Positions 44,277 to 53,720 are shown, counted from the stretch's first letter. The stretch is DNA of 64,000 bases from Microbispora amethystogenes (GCF_016863015.1 NZ_BOOB01000017.1:124001-188000); one strand, 5' to 3'. Notes: generated by a model not told the origin, from the letters alone. Numbers and translations are program-made.

Positions 44277-45157
44277 GACTCCTTGGTGAGAGCGAGGAAG
44301 GCGTCCTCCAGATCGGCCCCGTGGACCTGGAGATCGCGCACGTCGAGGGTGGTCTTCCGGTACAACGCCTCGACCGTCGCGTCGAGGTCGGTGGTGCGCA
44401 GCGTGACGCGGTCCGCCTGGAGCTCCACGCCGGTCGTCCCCGGCAGGCTCGCCAGCCCGGCGGCCGGCTGGTCGCCCAGCCGGAAGCTCACCGACTGCCC
44501 GGCCACGCCTGCCTTGATCTCGGCGGCGGTGCCGTCGGCCACGACCCGCCCCCGTGCGATCACGACGACCCGGTCGGAGTTCTCGTCGGCCTCCTCCAGG
44601 TAGTGCGTCGCGAACAGGATCGTGCGCCCCTGCGCGGCGTAGCGCCGCATGTTCTCCCAGAACGTACGGCGGGACTCGACGTCCATGGCCGCGGTCGGCT
44701 CGTCGAGCAGCAGCAGCCTCGGCCCGCCCGCGACCGCCAGGGCGAACCGCACCCGCTGCGTCTGCCCGCCGGACAGGCGGTTCGCCCGCCGCCCGGCCAG
44801 CTCGGTCAGGTCGGCGAGCCGGAGGATCTCCTCGCGCGGCAGGGGGTTCGGATAGAGCCGGCGGACGAAGTCCACGGTCTCGGCCACGGTCAGCTCGGGG
44901 ATCAGCTCGCCCTCCTGGAGCATCGCGCCGATCTCGCCGTGGGCGACCGCGGTCTCCGGCGGCTCGCCGAAGACCCGGATCTCGCCCGCCGAGGGCCTCA
45001 GCAGGCCCAGCAGCATGTTGATGGAGGTGGACTTCCCGGCCCCGTTCGGCCCGAGGAGCGCGACCGTGCTGCCGGCCGGGACCTCCAGGTCGAGGCCGTC
45101 GACCGCGAGCACGTCGCCGTACCTCTTGGTGACGTCCGTGAAGGAGATGGCGTTCAT
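44273..45157 (-). CDS. ABC-2 exporter ATP-binding protein
   Basis: A 294-residue ATPase from ATG 45157 (MNAISFTDVTKRYG). Walker A is LLGPNGAGKSTS, the signature is LSGGQTQRVRFALAV, Walker B is LLLLDEPTAAMD and the switch His lies in FATHYLEEAD. A C-terminal regulatory domain follows. It is first gene of a four-gene operon: ATPase, permease, kinase, regulator. A perfect palindrome ends 55 bases upstream and TAGTTT just before the ATG could be the -10 of a short-leader transcript. Confidence 0.92.
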   Translation of the reverse strand: MNAISFTDVTKRYGDVLAVDGLDLEVPAGSTVALLGPNGAGKSTSINMLLGLLRPSAGEIRVFGEPPETAVAHGEIGAMLQEGELIPELTVAETVDFVRRLYPNPLPREEILRLADLTELAGRRANRLSGGQTQRVRFALAVAGGPRLLLLDEPTAAMDVESRRTFWENMRRYAAQGRTILFATHYLEEADENSDRVVVIARGRVVADGTAAEIKAGVAGQSVSFRLGDQPAAGLASLPGTTGVELQADRVTLRTTDLDATVEALYRKTTLDVRDLQVHGADLEDAFLALTKES

Positions 45158-45211
45158 GCCGACAAAACTAGAAGCGGGCCGGGAAGGGCGGCAGTGGGAT
45201 GCCTCCGGCCT

Positions 45212-45235
45212 CCGCGATGACATATGTCATCGCGG
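45212..45235. promoter_or_regulatory. 24-bp perfect palindrome, operator candidate for the exporter operon
   Basis: A perfect 12+12 dyad with core ATGACAT|ATGTCAT flanked by CGCG on both sides. It lies between the end of hisG and the start of the exporter ATPase gene, 55 bases upstream of the latter's ATG. NarL-family regulators bind such short-spaced dyads, so the DesR-like protein of the same operon is the likely ligand. Confidence 0.7.
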
Positions 45236-45263
45236 GCGGCCGTCGCGGCGGGTCACAGGCGCG

Positions 45264-46109
45264 TCAGAGGCGGCAGGCGAAGATGGCGGTGACGAGGATC
45301 GCCTTGGCGCCGATCTCCCAGAGCTGGTCCATGACCTGCTGGTGGCCCTTGCGCGGGACCATCGCCCGCACCGCCACCCAGCCCTCGCGGTGCAGCGGGG
45401 AGACGGTCGGCCCCTCCATGCCCGGGGTGATGGAGATGGCCTCGTCGATGCGCTCGGCCCGGATGTCGTAGTCGATCATGACGAAGTCGCGCGCCACCAG
45501 CACGCCCTGCAGGCGGCGGATGAGCTGCTGGAAGCCGTTGGCCTCCGGCGCCCCGGCCCGCTTGATCAGGATGGCCTCGGAGTGCGCGATCGGCTCCCCG
45601 AAGACCTCCAGCCCGACGTTGCGCAGCGTCGTGCCGGTCTCCACCACGTCGGCCACCGCGTCGGCGACGCCGAGCCTGATCGCGGTCTCGACCGCGCCGT
45701 CGAGCTTGATCACCCGGGCGTCCACGCCCTGGTCGGCGAGGTACTTGCCGAGCAGCCCGGCGTACGAGGTGGCGATGCGCAGGCCGGACAGGCCGTCGAC
45801 GCCGGAGTGGGCGCCGGCCGGGGCGGCGAAGCGGAACGTGGACCGCCCGAACCCGAGCGGCATGACCTCCTCGGCCGGGGACCCGGAGTCGAAGAGCATG
45901 TCGCGCCCGGTGATGCCGGCGTCCAGGGTGCCCTCGCCGACGTAGACGGCGATGTCGCGCGGGCGCAGGAAGAACAGCTCACAGGAGTTCTCGGAGTCGA
46001 CGACCACGAGTTCCTTGCTGTCCCTGCGCTGGCGGTAGCCCGCCTCTTTCAGGATGGTCTGGGCGCCCTCGGAGAGCGCGCCCTTGTTCGGTACGGCGAT
46101 GCGCAGCAT
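45264..46109 (-). CDS. hisG: ATP phosphoribosyltransferase HisG, long form
   Basis: A 281-residue enzyme catalysing the first step of histidine synthesis, ATP + PRPP to phosphoribosyl-ATP. Typical segments are MLRIAVPNKGALSE, ENSCELFFLRPRDIAVYVGEGTLDAGITGRDM and the PRPP loop DAVADVVETGTTLRN. The C-terminal ACT-like regulatory domain (GMEGPTVSPLHREGWVAVRAMV) binds histidine for feedback inhibition, so no HisZ is needed. It follows hisE by 67 bases, the usual actinomycete order; other his genes are elsewhere. Confidence 0.96.
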   Translation of the reverse strand: MLRIAVPNKGALSEGAQTILKEAGYRQRRDSKELVVVDSENSCELFFLRPRDIAVYVGEGTLDAGITGRDMLFDSGSPAEEVMPLGFGRSTFRFAAPAGAHSGVDGLSGLRIATSYAGLLGKYLADQGVDARVIKLDGAVETAIRLGVADAVADVVETGTTLRNVGLEVFGEPIAHSEAILIKRAGAPEANGFQQLIRRLQGVLVARDFVMIDYDIRAERIDEAISITPGMEGPTVSPLHREGWVAVRAMVPRKGHQQVMDQLWEIGAKAILVTAIFACRL

Positions 46110-46176
46110 GAGTTGAAGATCCTTTCAGGCAGGACGAGGTCGATTGGTCTCCGGACATCCGGGGCCGCCGCGGCGG

Positions 46177-46440
46177 CTACAGATGCTTGTAGACCTCGTC
46201 CAGCCCGATCCCGCGGGCCAGCATGAGCACCTGGACGTGGTAGAGGAGCTGGGAGATCTCCTCCGCCGCCCGCTCCGCCGACTCGTGCTCGGCCGCCATC
46301 CAGCTCTCCGCGGCCTCCTCGACGACCTTCTTGCCGATGGCATGGACGCCGGCGTCCAGCGCGGCCACGGTGCCGGACCCCGCGGGCCGGGTCCGGGCCT
46401 TGTCTGCCAGCTCGGCGAACAGCTCTTCGAAGGTCTTCAT
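46177..46440 (-). CDS. hisE: Phosphoribosyl-ATP pyrophosphatase HisE
   Basis: An 87-residue all-alpha pyrophosphohydrolase of the MazG superfamily, hydrolysing phosphoribosyl-ATP to phosphoribosyl-AMP (second step of histidine synthesis). The metal-binding helix motif is [18 protein letters not shown] followed by [18 protein letters not shown], carrying the EExxE and ExxD-like acids. It is the full family length and unfused to HisI, as in other actinomycetes. ATG 46440 has GAGAGA upstream. Confidence 0.95.
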   Translation of the reverse strand: MKTFEELFAELADKARTRPAGSGTVAALDAGVHAIGKKVVEEAAESWMAAEHESAERAAEEISQLLYHVQVLMLARGIGLDEVYKHL

Positions 46441-46571
46441 GGTCTCTCTCGGAATCGTGGGACTGCCCGTTCAGGGTATCGGCCCAAGGGTAGTTGCGGA
46501 CGCGGGGCGTCCGCGCCCCGCGTCCACCCTGCGAGATCACGGGGCGAGATCACGCCTGCGCCGGGCCGGTC

Positions 46572-47537
46572 TCAGCCGAGGATCTTGCGGGCCAGCCGGA
46601 GCTGCTCCAGCGCCTGCTGCGACTCCCCGCCCTCGTGGCCGTTGAACGGCCACACGGTGATGTCCTTCGGGCCCGCGTAGTGGTTGTACGCCCCGAACAC
46701 GGTGGAGGGCGGGGTGACGCCGTCGCGCAGGGCCACGGAGAACCGGGCGGGCGTGCGGGCCCGCGCCGCGAAGTGCAGCCCGTCGAAGTAGCCGAGCGTG
46801 GCGAAGATCTCCTCGACCCGGGTGCGGTGGATGCCGCAGAACCGCCCCAGCTCGCCGTACGGGTCCTCGTCGGTGATCTCCACCGCGTGCCGGATGTCGC
46901 ACATGAACGGCACGTTGACGAAGGCGTACGCGAGGTCCGGCACGAGCGCCGCGGCGGCCAGCGCCATGCCGCCGCCCTGGCTGCCCCCGGCCACGACGAC
47001 GCGCCCGGCGTCCACGAGGGGATGCGACCTGGCCGCCTCCACCGCCCGCACGACGTCGGTGTAGAGCCGCCGGTAGTAGTAGTCGTCCCGGTCGAACACG
47101 CCCTGGGTGAGCTTGCCGGGGATCTGCGCGCCGTTGCCGCCGACCGGGTCGGGCGTGTCGCCCGAGCGCCAGGTGCCGCCCTGCCCGCGGGTGTCCATCA
47201 CGAAGGTCGCGTACCCGGCGGCGGGCCACAGCAGCCAGTCGTGCGGCCGGCCGCGCCCGCCGCCGTACCCGATGAACTCCGTCACGCACGGCAGCGGGCC
47301 GGACGCACCCGCCGGCGCGATGAACCACCCCTTGATCGGATGCCCGCCGAACCCCGCGAACGTCACGTCGGCCACGTCCACCAGCGCGAGATCGGCCTCG
47401 TACGGCTCGAAGACGGCGTTCAGGTCGTGCTCGCGCGCCTCGGCGAGCGTGCGGTCCCAGAAGGCGTCGAAGTCCGCCGGCTCCCGGCGCTCGGGCAGGT
47501 ACGCACGCAGTTGGTCGAGGGGCATGTCAACGAACAT
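46572..47537 (-). CDS. Carbohydrate esterase family 7 (acetyl xylan esterase/cephalosporin deacetylase-like)
   Basis: A 321-residue alpha/beta hydrolase from ATG 47537 with GGGAG upstream. CE7 signatures are all present: DTRGQGGTW (the RGQ motif), nucleophile Ser186 in VVAGGSQGGGMALA, and the catalytic His in NGHEGG. FDRDDYYYRRLYTDVVRAVE is the family's hexamer-forming region. No signal peptide is seen, so it should deacetylate imported oligosaccharides in the cytoplasm. It is divergent from a sugar ABC importer and probably shares its inducer. Confidence 0.93.
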   Translation of the reverse strand: MFVDMPLDQLRAYLPERREPADFDAFWDRTLAEAREHDLNAVFEPYEADLALVDVADVTFAGFGGHPIKGWFIAPAGASGPLPCVTEFIGYGGGRGRPHDWLLWPAAGYATFVMDTRGQGGTWRSGDTPDPVGGNGAQIPGKLTQGVFDRDDYYYRRLYTDVVRAVEAARSHPLVDAGRVVVAGGSQGGGMALAAAALVPDLAYAFVNVPFMCDIRHAVEITDEDPYGELGRFCGIHRTRVEEIFATLGYFDGLHFAARARTPARFSVALRDGVTPPSTVFGAYNHYAGPKDITVWPFNGHEGGESQQALEQLRLARKILG

Positions 47538-47873
47538 GGGGGCTCCCGTGAACTGGTGGGGCATACGCCGGTCAAGGCTACACAAGTGCCTCGTTTCAGC
47601 GTTCTGACCCGGTTAAGGGTCTCTGTCCGCACCGGATCTCGTCGGCCGATACGGCGTTCACCTGCGCAATCATGGCCGATGTGCGGTAAAGGCCGGATTG
47701 ACGGGCTGAAACACCCTCTTGCAACTAATCCGGTTTAGTGCTGGACTCTGCACGAATTCCACGCGTGTGAGGTGCGTCCGCACGGCACGATCTCGCGGCG
47801 GGCCGCCTCTCGGGGGCACGACACGTCAATCGATCACTGTCCGTGAGAACCGTCCGTCAGATCGGAGACCTCC
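47538..47873. other. Divergent promoter region between CE7 esterase and sugar importer
   Basis: These 336 bases hold no credible gene. The central part (about 47575-47745) is relatively AT-rich and includes the palindrome at 47725-47738. Promoters for both flanking genes should lie here. Confidence 0.6.
47725..47738. promoter_or_regulatory. LacI-type operator candidate
   Basis: CTAATCCGGTTTAG matches its own reverse complement at 12 of 14 positions and has the central CG expected of LacI-family sites. It sits 136 bases upstream of the sugar-binding protein gene. No LacI gene is in the window. Confidence 0.5.
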
Positions 47874-49154
47874 ATGCGACGAACGCCGGCGGCCCGCCGG
47901 GCCGCTCTGCCCGCCACCCTGATCGCCGTCCTGATCACCGGGCTCGGCGCGGGCTGCGCGACGAGCGGCACCCCGGAGACCAGGCAGGCCGACGCGAACG
48001 CCCCCGCCGCGATCACGTGGTGGTCCACCGGAGGCGACGACGAGAGCGCGGCCTTCCAGAAGGCGGCCGACCTCTACACGAAGTCGCACCCCAATGTGAC
48101 GATCAAGGTGCAGACGCTGAGCTGGGACGACGCGTACGCCAAGCTGCTCGCGGCCTCCACCAGCCGGAGCGGGCCGGACGTCATCTCCGGCGGCATGACC
48201 TGGACCATCCAGTTCGGCCTGCGCGGCGGGATGGTCGACCTGCGCAAGTACGGCGTCGAGCAGCTCAAGGCCCAGGCGCAGCCCGCCCAGTGGAAGTCGG
48301 CCGTCTCCCCCGACGGCACCGTCTACGGCATTCCGCTGGACATGTCCACCGAGGCGCTCTACTACCGGACCGACCTGCTGGAGAAGGCCGGCATCAAGGA
48401 GCCGCCCACGTCCTGGGACGAACTGACCGCCGACATCGGGAAGCTCAAGGACTCCGGGGTCAAGACCCCGTTCAGCATCGACTGGGGCAACCTCGACTGG
48501 ATCGGCTACTTCAACTTCCTCTACCAGGCCGGCGGCAGCTTCTACACGCCGGACTGCAAGCCCTCGCTCGGCACCCCCGAGGCCGAGCGGGCGCTGTCGT
48601 TCTGGATCGACCTGCACCGCAAGTACGGCGCGCCCACCGACACGGTGACCACCTCGGACGCGCTGGACGCGGGCACCGCGATGGTCTACGGCGGCACCTG
48701 GAACGCGCTCGTCATCGACACCTCCAAGCCCAAGCTGAAGGGTAAGTGGGCGGTGGCCCCGCTGCCCGCCGGTCCGGCGGGCCCGACGACCTTCATCGGC
48801 GGCCGGGCGGTCGGGGTGACGTCCTACAGCAAGCACATCCAGCAGGCGGCCGACTTCGTGAAGTACCTCTACACCGACGAGGCGGTCGACGCGGTGAACG
48901 CCGAGTCGAAGGCCCGCAACGTCGCCTACATCCCGCCGCGTCCGGACAAGGTGGCCGGTTCGCCGTTCCAGCCGCAGCACTCCCAGGTGTTCGCGAAGAT
49001 CATCAGCACCGGCGCCGCGGCTCCCGGATGCCCCGGCTGGGACGAGAGCGCGGGCGACGTGGCCAAGCACCTCCAGTCGGCGATCCTCGGCAAGGCCGAC
49101 ATGAAGACGGCCCTGGGCGAGGCCGCCAAGGTCATGGAGCGCAACGCCGGTTGA
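47874..49154 (+). CDS. Sugar ABC transporter substrate-binding lipoprotein
   Basis: A 426-residue family 1 solute-binding protein. The signal peptide ends in a lipobox, LGAGC28, so it is anchored outside the membrane. The mature part begins with AITWWSTGGDDESAAFQKAADLY; YGIPLDMSTEALYYRTDLLEKAGI and TAMVYGGTWNALV are typical of oligosaccharide binders. It starts at ATG 47874 after GGAGA. Two permeases follow; the ATPase is absent and is presumably a shared MsiK-type protein encoded elsewhere, as usual in actinomycetes. The ligand is unknown; the adjacent CE7 esterase suggests an acetylated oligosaccharide such as xylo-oligosaccharide. Confidence 0.94.
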   Translation: MRRTPAARRAALPATLIAVLITGLGAGCATSGTPETRQADANAPAAITWWSTGGDDESAAFQKAADLYTKSHPNVTIKVQTLSWDDAYAKLLAASTSRSGPDVISGGMTWTIQFGLRGGMVDLRKYGVEQLKAQAQPAQWKSAVSPDGTVYGIPLDMSTEALYYRTDLLEKAGIKEPPTSWDELTADIGKLKDSGVKTPFSIDWGNLDWIGYFNFLYQAGGSFYTPDCKPSLGTPEAERALSFWIDLHRKYGAPTDTVTTSDALDAGTAMVYGGTWNALVIDTSKPKLKGKWAVAPLPAGPAGPTTFIGGRAVGVTSYSKHIQQAADFVKYLYTDEAVDAVNAESKARNVAYIPPRPDKVAGSPFQPQHSQVFAKIISTGAAAPGCPGWDESAGDVAKHLQSAILGKADMKTALGEAAKVMERNAG

Positions 49155-49283
49155 CCCCCCGCCGACCGCCACCGACCGGCCGGTGACACCTGACCTCTCA
49201 CCGGCTCGCGGCACCCCTCACCGGCTGCCCCGCGTCCGTACGGATCGCGGGGCGGCCCCTTCCGACTGGAGAGAAGAGACTCC

Positions 49284-50198
49284 ATGGCAACCCCTGCCGC
49301 CGTGTCCCGGCACCGATGGCGCCGCCACGGCACGTCCTATCTGATGCTGCTGCCGTTCCTCGCCCTGTTCGCCGGCTTCCTGGTCTGGCCGCTGGCCAAC
49401 TCGCTCTATCTCAGCTTCACGAAGTTCGACGGGGTGACCGCCCCCGAGTTCGCCGGCCTGGAGAACTTCCGGCGCCTGCTGTTCGACGACGACCGGTTCC
49501 GCCACGCCCTCGGCAACACGTTCCTCTACGTGGTGGCGTCGGTCGGCATCGGCACGCTGCTGTCGCTCGGCCTCGCGCTGGCCTTCGGCGGGTCGGGCTG
49601 GCCCCACCGCGTCATGCGGACCGTCTTCTTCCTGCCCTCGGTGACCTCGTCCATCGCGCTCATGCTGCTCTGGAAGTGGATCTTCAATCCGGGCGACTTC
49701 GGCCTGGCCAACACCGTCGTCGGATGGTTCGGCGGCCGGGCCGTCGAGTGGCTGGCCACGCCCGGGCTCACGATCCCGATCCTCGTGCTCATGTCGGTGT
49801 GGGGCGGGATGGGCTACGGCATGGTCCTGTACGTCGCCGGGCTGGGCTCCATCCCCCAGGAGTACTACGAGGCGGCCCGCATCGACGGCGCCACGCCCTG
49901 GCAGCAGTTCCGCCGGGTGACGCTGCCGCTGCTCCGCCCGGTCACCACGTACGTGGTCGTGACCGGCCTGATCGGGGCGTTCCAGGTCTTTGAAGCCGTC
50001 TACATCGTGTTCCGGGGCACCAACAACATCGGCGGCGTGCTCGACTCGGGCCTGATGATCGTGCCCTACCTCTACGACCAGGGCTTCACGCACTTCAAGC
50101 TCGGCTACGCCTCGGCGATCGCCTGGGTGCTCTTCCTGATCATCTTCGCGATCAGCATGGTCAACCTCCGCATCGGCCGCGCGCTGAAGGAGCTGTGA
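49284..50198 (+). CDS. Sugar ABC transporter permease (MalF-like)
   Basis: A 304-residue permease with six helices from ATG 49284 after GGAGAGAAGAG. The EAA loop that docks the ATPase reads [27 protein letters not shown]. It lies 129 bases after the binding-protein gene and overlaps the next permease by one base. It forms a heterodimer with that permease. Confidence 0.94.
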   Translation: MATPAAVSRHRWRRHGTSYLMLLPFLALFAGFLVWPLANSLYLSFTKFDGVTAPEFAGLENFRRLLFDDDRFRHALGNTFLYVVASVGIGTLLSLGLALAFGGSGWPHRVMRTVFFLPSVTSSIALMLLWKWIFNPGDFGLANTVVGWFGGRAVEWLATPGLTIPILVLMSVWGGMGYGMVLYVAGLGSIPQEYYEAARIDGATPWQQFRRVTLPLLRPVTTYVVVTGLIGAFQVFEAVYIVFRGTNNIGGVLDSGLMIVPYLYDQGFTHFKLGYASAIAWVLFLIIFAISMVNLRIGRALKEL

Positions 50199-51145
50199 TG
50201 GCCGCCGCTCCTCTCACCGCCCCCGTCACCGCGCCTCCCGCGGCCGCGCCGCGGCGACCGGGTTCCGGCGCCCGGCGCGGCGGTCTGCTGCGCCTGCCGT
50301 TCTACCTGCTGTCGCTCACCATGATCGCTCCGTTCTACTGGATGCTGATCACGGTGTTCAAACCGGTGACGGAGCTCGACAGGCAGCCGCCGTCGTTCGT
50401 GCCCGAGCACCCCACCCTGGACAACTTCTACGACCCCGGATACTCCCCCACCCAGGTCAACCCCGGACATCTCCAGGGCCTCTTCCAGCGGTTCCAGGTC
50501 GACTTCGGCTTCGGCCGGTTCATGTTCAACAGCCTGGTGATCACGATCACGATCACGGTGGGCTCGCTGCTGATCGCCTCGCTGGCGGCGTACGTGATCA
50601 CCAAGCACCGGGTGCCGGGCCGGCGGCTGATCTTCCTGATGATCGTCGCCTCGATGATGGTGCCCTGGCAGACCACGCTCGTGCCCAACTACGTCATCAT
50701 GCGGAACCTGGGCTGGCTGGACACCTACCAGGGCTACGTCATCCCGGCGCTGGCCAAGGCGTTCGTGCTGTTCTTCCTGGTGCAGTTCCTCCACTCGATC
50801 CCGGACGAGCTCATCCAGGCGGCCCGGGTCGACGGCGCCGGGGAGTGGCGCATCTGGTGGCGGATCGTGCTGCCGCTGCTGCGCCCCGCCCTCGCCGCGA
50901 TGTCGATCTTCATCGTGCTCGCCGAGTGGAACAACTTCCTGTGGCCGCTGATCCTCGTGCAGAGCGACGAGATGGCGAACATCCCGGTCGCGCTCGCCCG
51001 CCTCAACTCCTACTTCACGGGCGCGCAGAACCAGGGGGCGATCATGGCGGGCGGCCTGCTCGCCTCCCTGCCGTCGATCGCCTTCTTCCTCGCCTTCCAG
51101 CGCTACTTCACCCGAGGGATCGTGCTGAGCGGCCTCAAGGGCTGA
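50198..51145 (+). CDS. Sugar ABC transporter permease (MalG-like)
   Basis: A 315-residue permease from ATG 50198, overlapping the previous stop (TGATG). Six helices are visible; the EAA loop is [29 protein letters not shown]. About 40 residues of periplasmic-side sequence between the first two helices ([13 protein letters not shown] ... [13 protein letters not shown]) is slightly longer than usual. It ends the importer operon, followed by a strong terminator. Confidence 0.94.
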   Translation: MAAAPLTAPVTAPPAAAPRRPGSGARRGGLLRLPFYLLSLTMIAPFYWMLITVFKPVTELDRQPPSFVPEHPTLDNFYDPGYSPTQVNPGHLQGLFQRFQVDFGFGRFMFNSLVITITITVGSLLIASLAAYVITKHRVPGRRLIFLMIVASMMVPWQTTLVPNYVIMRNLGWLDTYQGYVIPALAKAFVLFFLVQFLHSIPDELIQAARVDGAGEWRIWWRIVLPLLRPALAAMSIFIVLAEWNNFLWPLILVQSDEMANIPVALARLNSYFTGAQNQGAIMAGGLLASLPSIAFFLAFQRYFTRGIVLSGLKG

Positions 51146-51151
51146 ACAGCA

Positions 51152-51198
51152 CCGAGGGGAGGGATCGCGATCCTGATGGTCGCGATCCCTCCCCTCGG
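51152..51198. terminator. Strong 19-bp hairpin terminator, probably bidirectional
   Basis: CCGAGGGGAGGGATCGCGA (51152-51170) pairs perfectly with TCGCGATCCCTCCCCTCGG (51180-51198) over a nine-base loop. It starts seven bases after the permease stop and also lies past the end of the convergent helicase gene. There is no T run, as is common in actinomycetes. Confidence 0.88.
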
Positions 51199-51280
51199 GA
51201 AGGTTCGGTCAGAGGTCCAGGCTCAGCAGAGTCGACTCAGAAGCAGGGTCGGTTCAGAGGAGCCGGCTCAGACAGCAGGC

Positions 51281-52843
51281 TCAGCGGCCGGTGTAACGGC
51301 GGCCGCCACTGCCGCGCCCGCCAGCACTGTGGCCGCCGCCGCTGTATCCGCCGCCGGTGCCGCCCCCGCTCCCGCTCCCGCTCCCGCCGCGAGGACGTCC
51401 GCCACCGCCGTAGGAGCGCTCACCGCCGTGGGGCCGGTCACCGCTGTGCGGCCGGTCGCCGCCGTACGACCGTTCGCCACTGTAGGAACGCTCGCCACCG
51501 CCGCGTCCGGTGCCACCGCCGCCGCCACCGCTGCGGGAGCGGTCGCCGAAGCGCCGGGGGCGGCCGGCCCGGGACTGGTCGTCCGGCCGGGACCGCAGCG
51601 GCGTGCGCACCTCCGGTTCCCACACGGGCACCGTGTCGCCGCTCGGCCGCCTGGCCCCGGCGATGTCGGCGAGGATCGGGTCGCCCGGCGCCACCCGGTG
51701 CCGCGACGCGGTGACCCCCGCCTTGCGGGTCAGCGACTCGGTGGCGCGGCGCTCGCTCGGCAGCACCAGCGTCAGCACCACCCCGTGCTCGCCGGCGCGG
51801 GCCGTACGGCCGCCGCGGTGCAGGTAGCTCTTGTGGTCGGCCGGCGGGTCGACGTGCAGCACGAGGCTCACGTCGTCCACGTGGATGCCGCGGGCCGCGA
51901 CGTCCGTGCAGACGAGCACGCCGATGTCGCCCCGGCGGAACCCGTCGAGGATGCGGGTGCGCTGGTTCTGCCGCTTGCCGCCGTGCAGGCCGCCGGCGCG
52001 GACTCCCGCGCGGGCCAGCTGCTTGACGACCCGGTCCACGCCGTGCTGGGTCCGCACGAACAGGATGGTCCGGCCGTCGCGGTTGGCGATCTCCGCGGTG
52101 ACGTCCGTCTTCTCCTCCCGGTGCACCTGGAGCAGGTGGTGCTCCATGGTGTCGACCGGGGAGGTGGCCGGGTCCAGCGAGTGGACGACCGGGTCCGTCA
52201 GGAACCGCTGGACCAGCTTGTCCACGTCGCCGTCGAGCGTCGCGGAGAACAGCAGCCGCTGGCCGTCCGCCGGCGTGCGCGCCAGAATCGCGGTCACCAC
52301 CGGGAGGAATCCGAGGTCGCACATGTGGTCGGCCTCGTCGAGGACGGTGATCTCGACGTCGCCGAGATCGCACTCGCCCTGCTCCATCAGGTCGGTGAGG
52401 CGCCCGGGCGTGGCGACGACGATGTCGACCCCCCGGCGCAGGTCCTCGATCTGACGGCCCATCGGCATACCGCCGACGACCGTCCTGGTGCGCAGCGACA
52501 GCCCCCGGCCGAGCGGCTCGATAGCGCTCGCCACCTGGAACGCGAGTTCGCGGGTGGGCACGAGGACGAGGGCGCGGGGCCGCCGGGGGCGGGCCCGCTC
52601 CCCCGCGATCCTGACCAGCGTGGGCAGGCCGAACGCGAGAGTCTTGCCGGAACCGGTCCGGCCCCGCCCGAGGACGTCGAGTCCGGCGAGGATGTCGGGA
52701 ATGGCCGCCTGCTGGATCGGGAACGGCGCGGTGATGCCCTGGCGGGCGAGCCCCGTCACGAGCGGCCTGGGCAGCCCCAGGTCCGCGAACTCAACGGGGT
52801 TCTCGGTGATACCGGCGGTCGTGCCGTCACCGAGGTCAAGCAT
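51281..52843 (-). CDS. DEAD-box RNA helicase with RGG-like C-terminal tail
   Basis: A 520-residue helicase from ATG 52843. The Q motif is FADLGLPRPLVTGLARQGITAPFPIQ; Walker A is GRGRTGSGKT; DEAD motif is VLDEADHMCDLGF; motif III is SAT; motif VI is YLHRGGRTARAG. After residue 390 the tail is basic and Gly-rich, with repeats such as GGERSYSGERSYGGDRPHSGDRPHGG cut by Arg, a disordered RNA-binding region. It should remodel structured RNA in ribosome assembly or decay. It has a 350-base leader region without a gene. Confidence 0.93.
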   Translation of the reverse strand: MLDLGDGTTAGITENPVEFADLGLPRPLVTGLARQGITAPFPIQQAAIPDILAGLDVLGRGRTGSGKTLAFGLPTLVRIAGERARPRRPRALVLVPTRELAFQVASAIEPLGRGLSLRTRTVVGGMPMGRQIEDLRRGVDIVVATPGRLTDLMEQGECDLGDVEITVLDEADHMCDLGFLPVVTAILARTPADGQRLLFSATLDGDVDKLVQRFLTDPVVHSLDPATSPVDTMEHHLLQVHREEKTDVTAEIANRDGRTILFVRTQHGVDRVVKQLARAGVRAGGLHGGKRQNQRTRILDGFRRGDIGVLVCTDVAARGIHVDDVSLVLHVDPPADHKSYLHRGGRTARAGEHGVVLTLVLPSERRATESLTRKAGVTASRHRVAPGDPILADIAGARRPSGDTVPVWEPEVRTPLRSRPDDQSRAGRPRRFGDRSRSGGGGGGTGRGGGERSYSGERSYGGDRPHSGDRPHGGERSYGGGGRPRGGSGSGSGGGTGGGYSGGGHSAGGRGSGGRRYTGR

Positions 52844-53194
52844 GGTCACGTAATCGTGCCTTTCGTAGGAGATCCCGCCACGTGGACGGGTTGAGAACGT
52901 GCCGGAGCACGTGGGGGCGTCACTTCTGCGAAAGGACGACCCATGACGTACGGCGAGCCGTACCTTTCGGGCGCTGCACGCCGGTGGCTCACCGGCGGCC
53001 CGTGCGCCCGAGTAACCGTGCGCACAGAGAACCGTGCGCGGGCGTCCGGTGCGGCGGGCCGCCAGGCGGCGGCCTCCCACGGACGCTCGACTCGCGTCGC
53101 ACAAGATGAAGCAAAGAATCACTGTACGGCATTCCCGCGCCGCGTGGGGCGACACAAAGCGACACGGACCCGCGCGGCGGGATGAGCACCGGCG
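52844..53194. other. Gene-free leader region of the DEAD-box helicase
   Basis: No credible ORF or known RNA family is seen in these 351 bases. GTACGGC-N2-GCCGTAC (52948-52963) is a perfect dyad and CACGTG occurs twice nearby (about 52890-52920). Long leaders are common for cold-inducible DEAD-box genes, so a regulatory 5' UTR is possible. Confidence 0.4.
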
Positions 53195-53219
53195 GGCGGC
53201 CTCCCGGTGGAAGGCCGCC
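53195..53219 (-). terminator. Hairpin terminator of the suf operon
   Basis: GGCGGCCT (53195-53202) pairs with AGGCCGCC (53212-53219) over a nine-base loop, 35 bases after the sufT stop on the minus strand. No T run follows. Confidence 0.6.
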
Positions 53220-53254
53220 ACGGACCGGACGGAGCAGACGGGCGGCGGGACGGA

Positions 53255-53647
53255 TCAGACGTTGAAGCCGAGCATCCTGAGCTGGTCGCGGCCCTCGTCA
53301 GTGATCTTGTCCGGGCCCCACGGCGGCAGCCAGACCCAGTTGATGACCACGTTGGAGACCAGGTCGGCGAGCGCCGAGTTGGCCTGGTCCTCGATGACGT
53401 CGGTGAGGGGGCAGGCGGCGCTGGTGAGCGTCATGTCGATCGTCGCGATCGGCCGCTCGCCCTCGCCGGCCGGGTCGAGGTTGACGCCGTAGACGAGGCC
53501 CAGGTCGACCACGTTGATCCCGAGTTCGGGGTCGACGACGTCCTTCAGCGCCTCCATCAGGTCGTCCAGGCTGGGAGACCCGTCGAAGGCGCCGGGCTCG
53601 GCGGCCTCCGTCACGGTTCCCGTCGGGGTCTCGGTGGGCTTGCTCAC
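53255..53647 (-). CDS. sufT: Fe-S assembly factor SufT (MIP18/DUF59 family)
   Basis: A 130-residue protein from ATG 53647, last gene of the suf operon. The DUF59 core is LMEALKDVVDPELGINVVDLGLVYGV with the conserved DPE, then TLTSAACPLTDVIEDQ, whose Cys is the conserved reactive or metal-binding residue. The C terminus ends in WGPDKITDEGRDQLRMLGF, typical of PaaD/SufT. SufT helps mature Fe-S proteins under high demand. Confidence 0.94.
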   Translation of the reverse strand: MSKPTETPTGTVTEAAEPGAFDGSPSLDDLMEALKDVVDPELGINVVDLGLVYGVNLDPAGEGERPIATIDMTLTSAACPLTDVIEDQANSALADLVSNVVINWVWLPPWGPDKITDEGRDQLRMLGFNV

Positions 53648-53720
53648 GTCGTCTCCTCAGCTCTTCTCCCGGGCCGGGTCACGCTCTCCGCGTGCCGGTC
53701 GACACCGGTGGGGCGTCCGG

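Noticed and set aside
45212-45235. Palindrome as hisG terminator
   Set aside because: No T run follows, the loop would be nearly zero, and it sits at the promoter of an operon encoding a NarL-type regulator; an operator fits better, though dual use cannot be excluded.
52943-53185. Small plus-strand ORF upstream of the helicase
   Set aside because: Composition and lack of a ribosome site suggest chance; it carries no recognisable motif.
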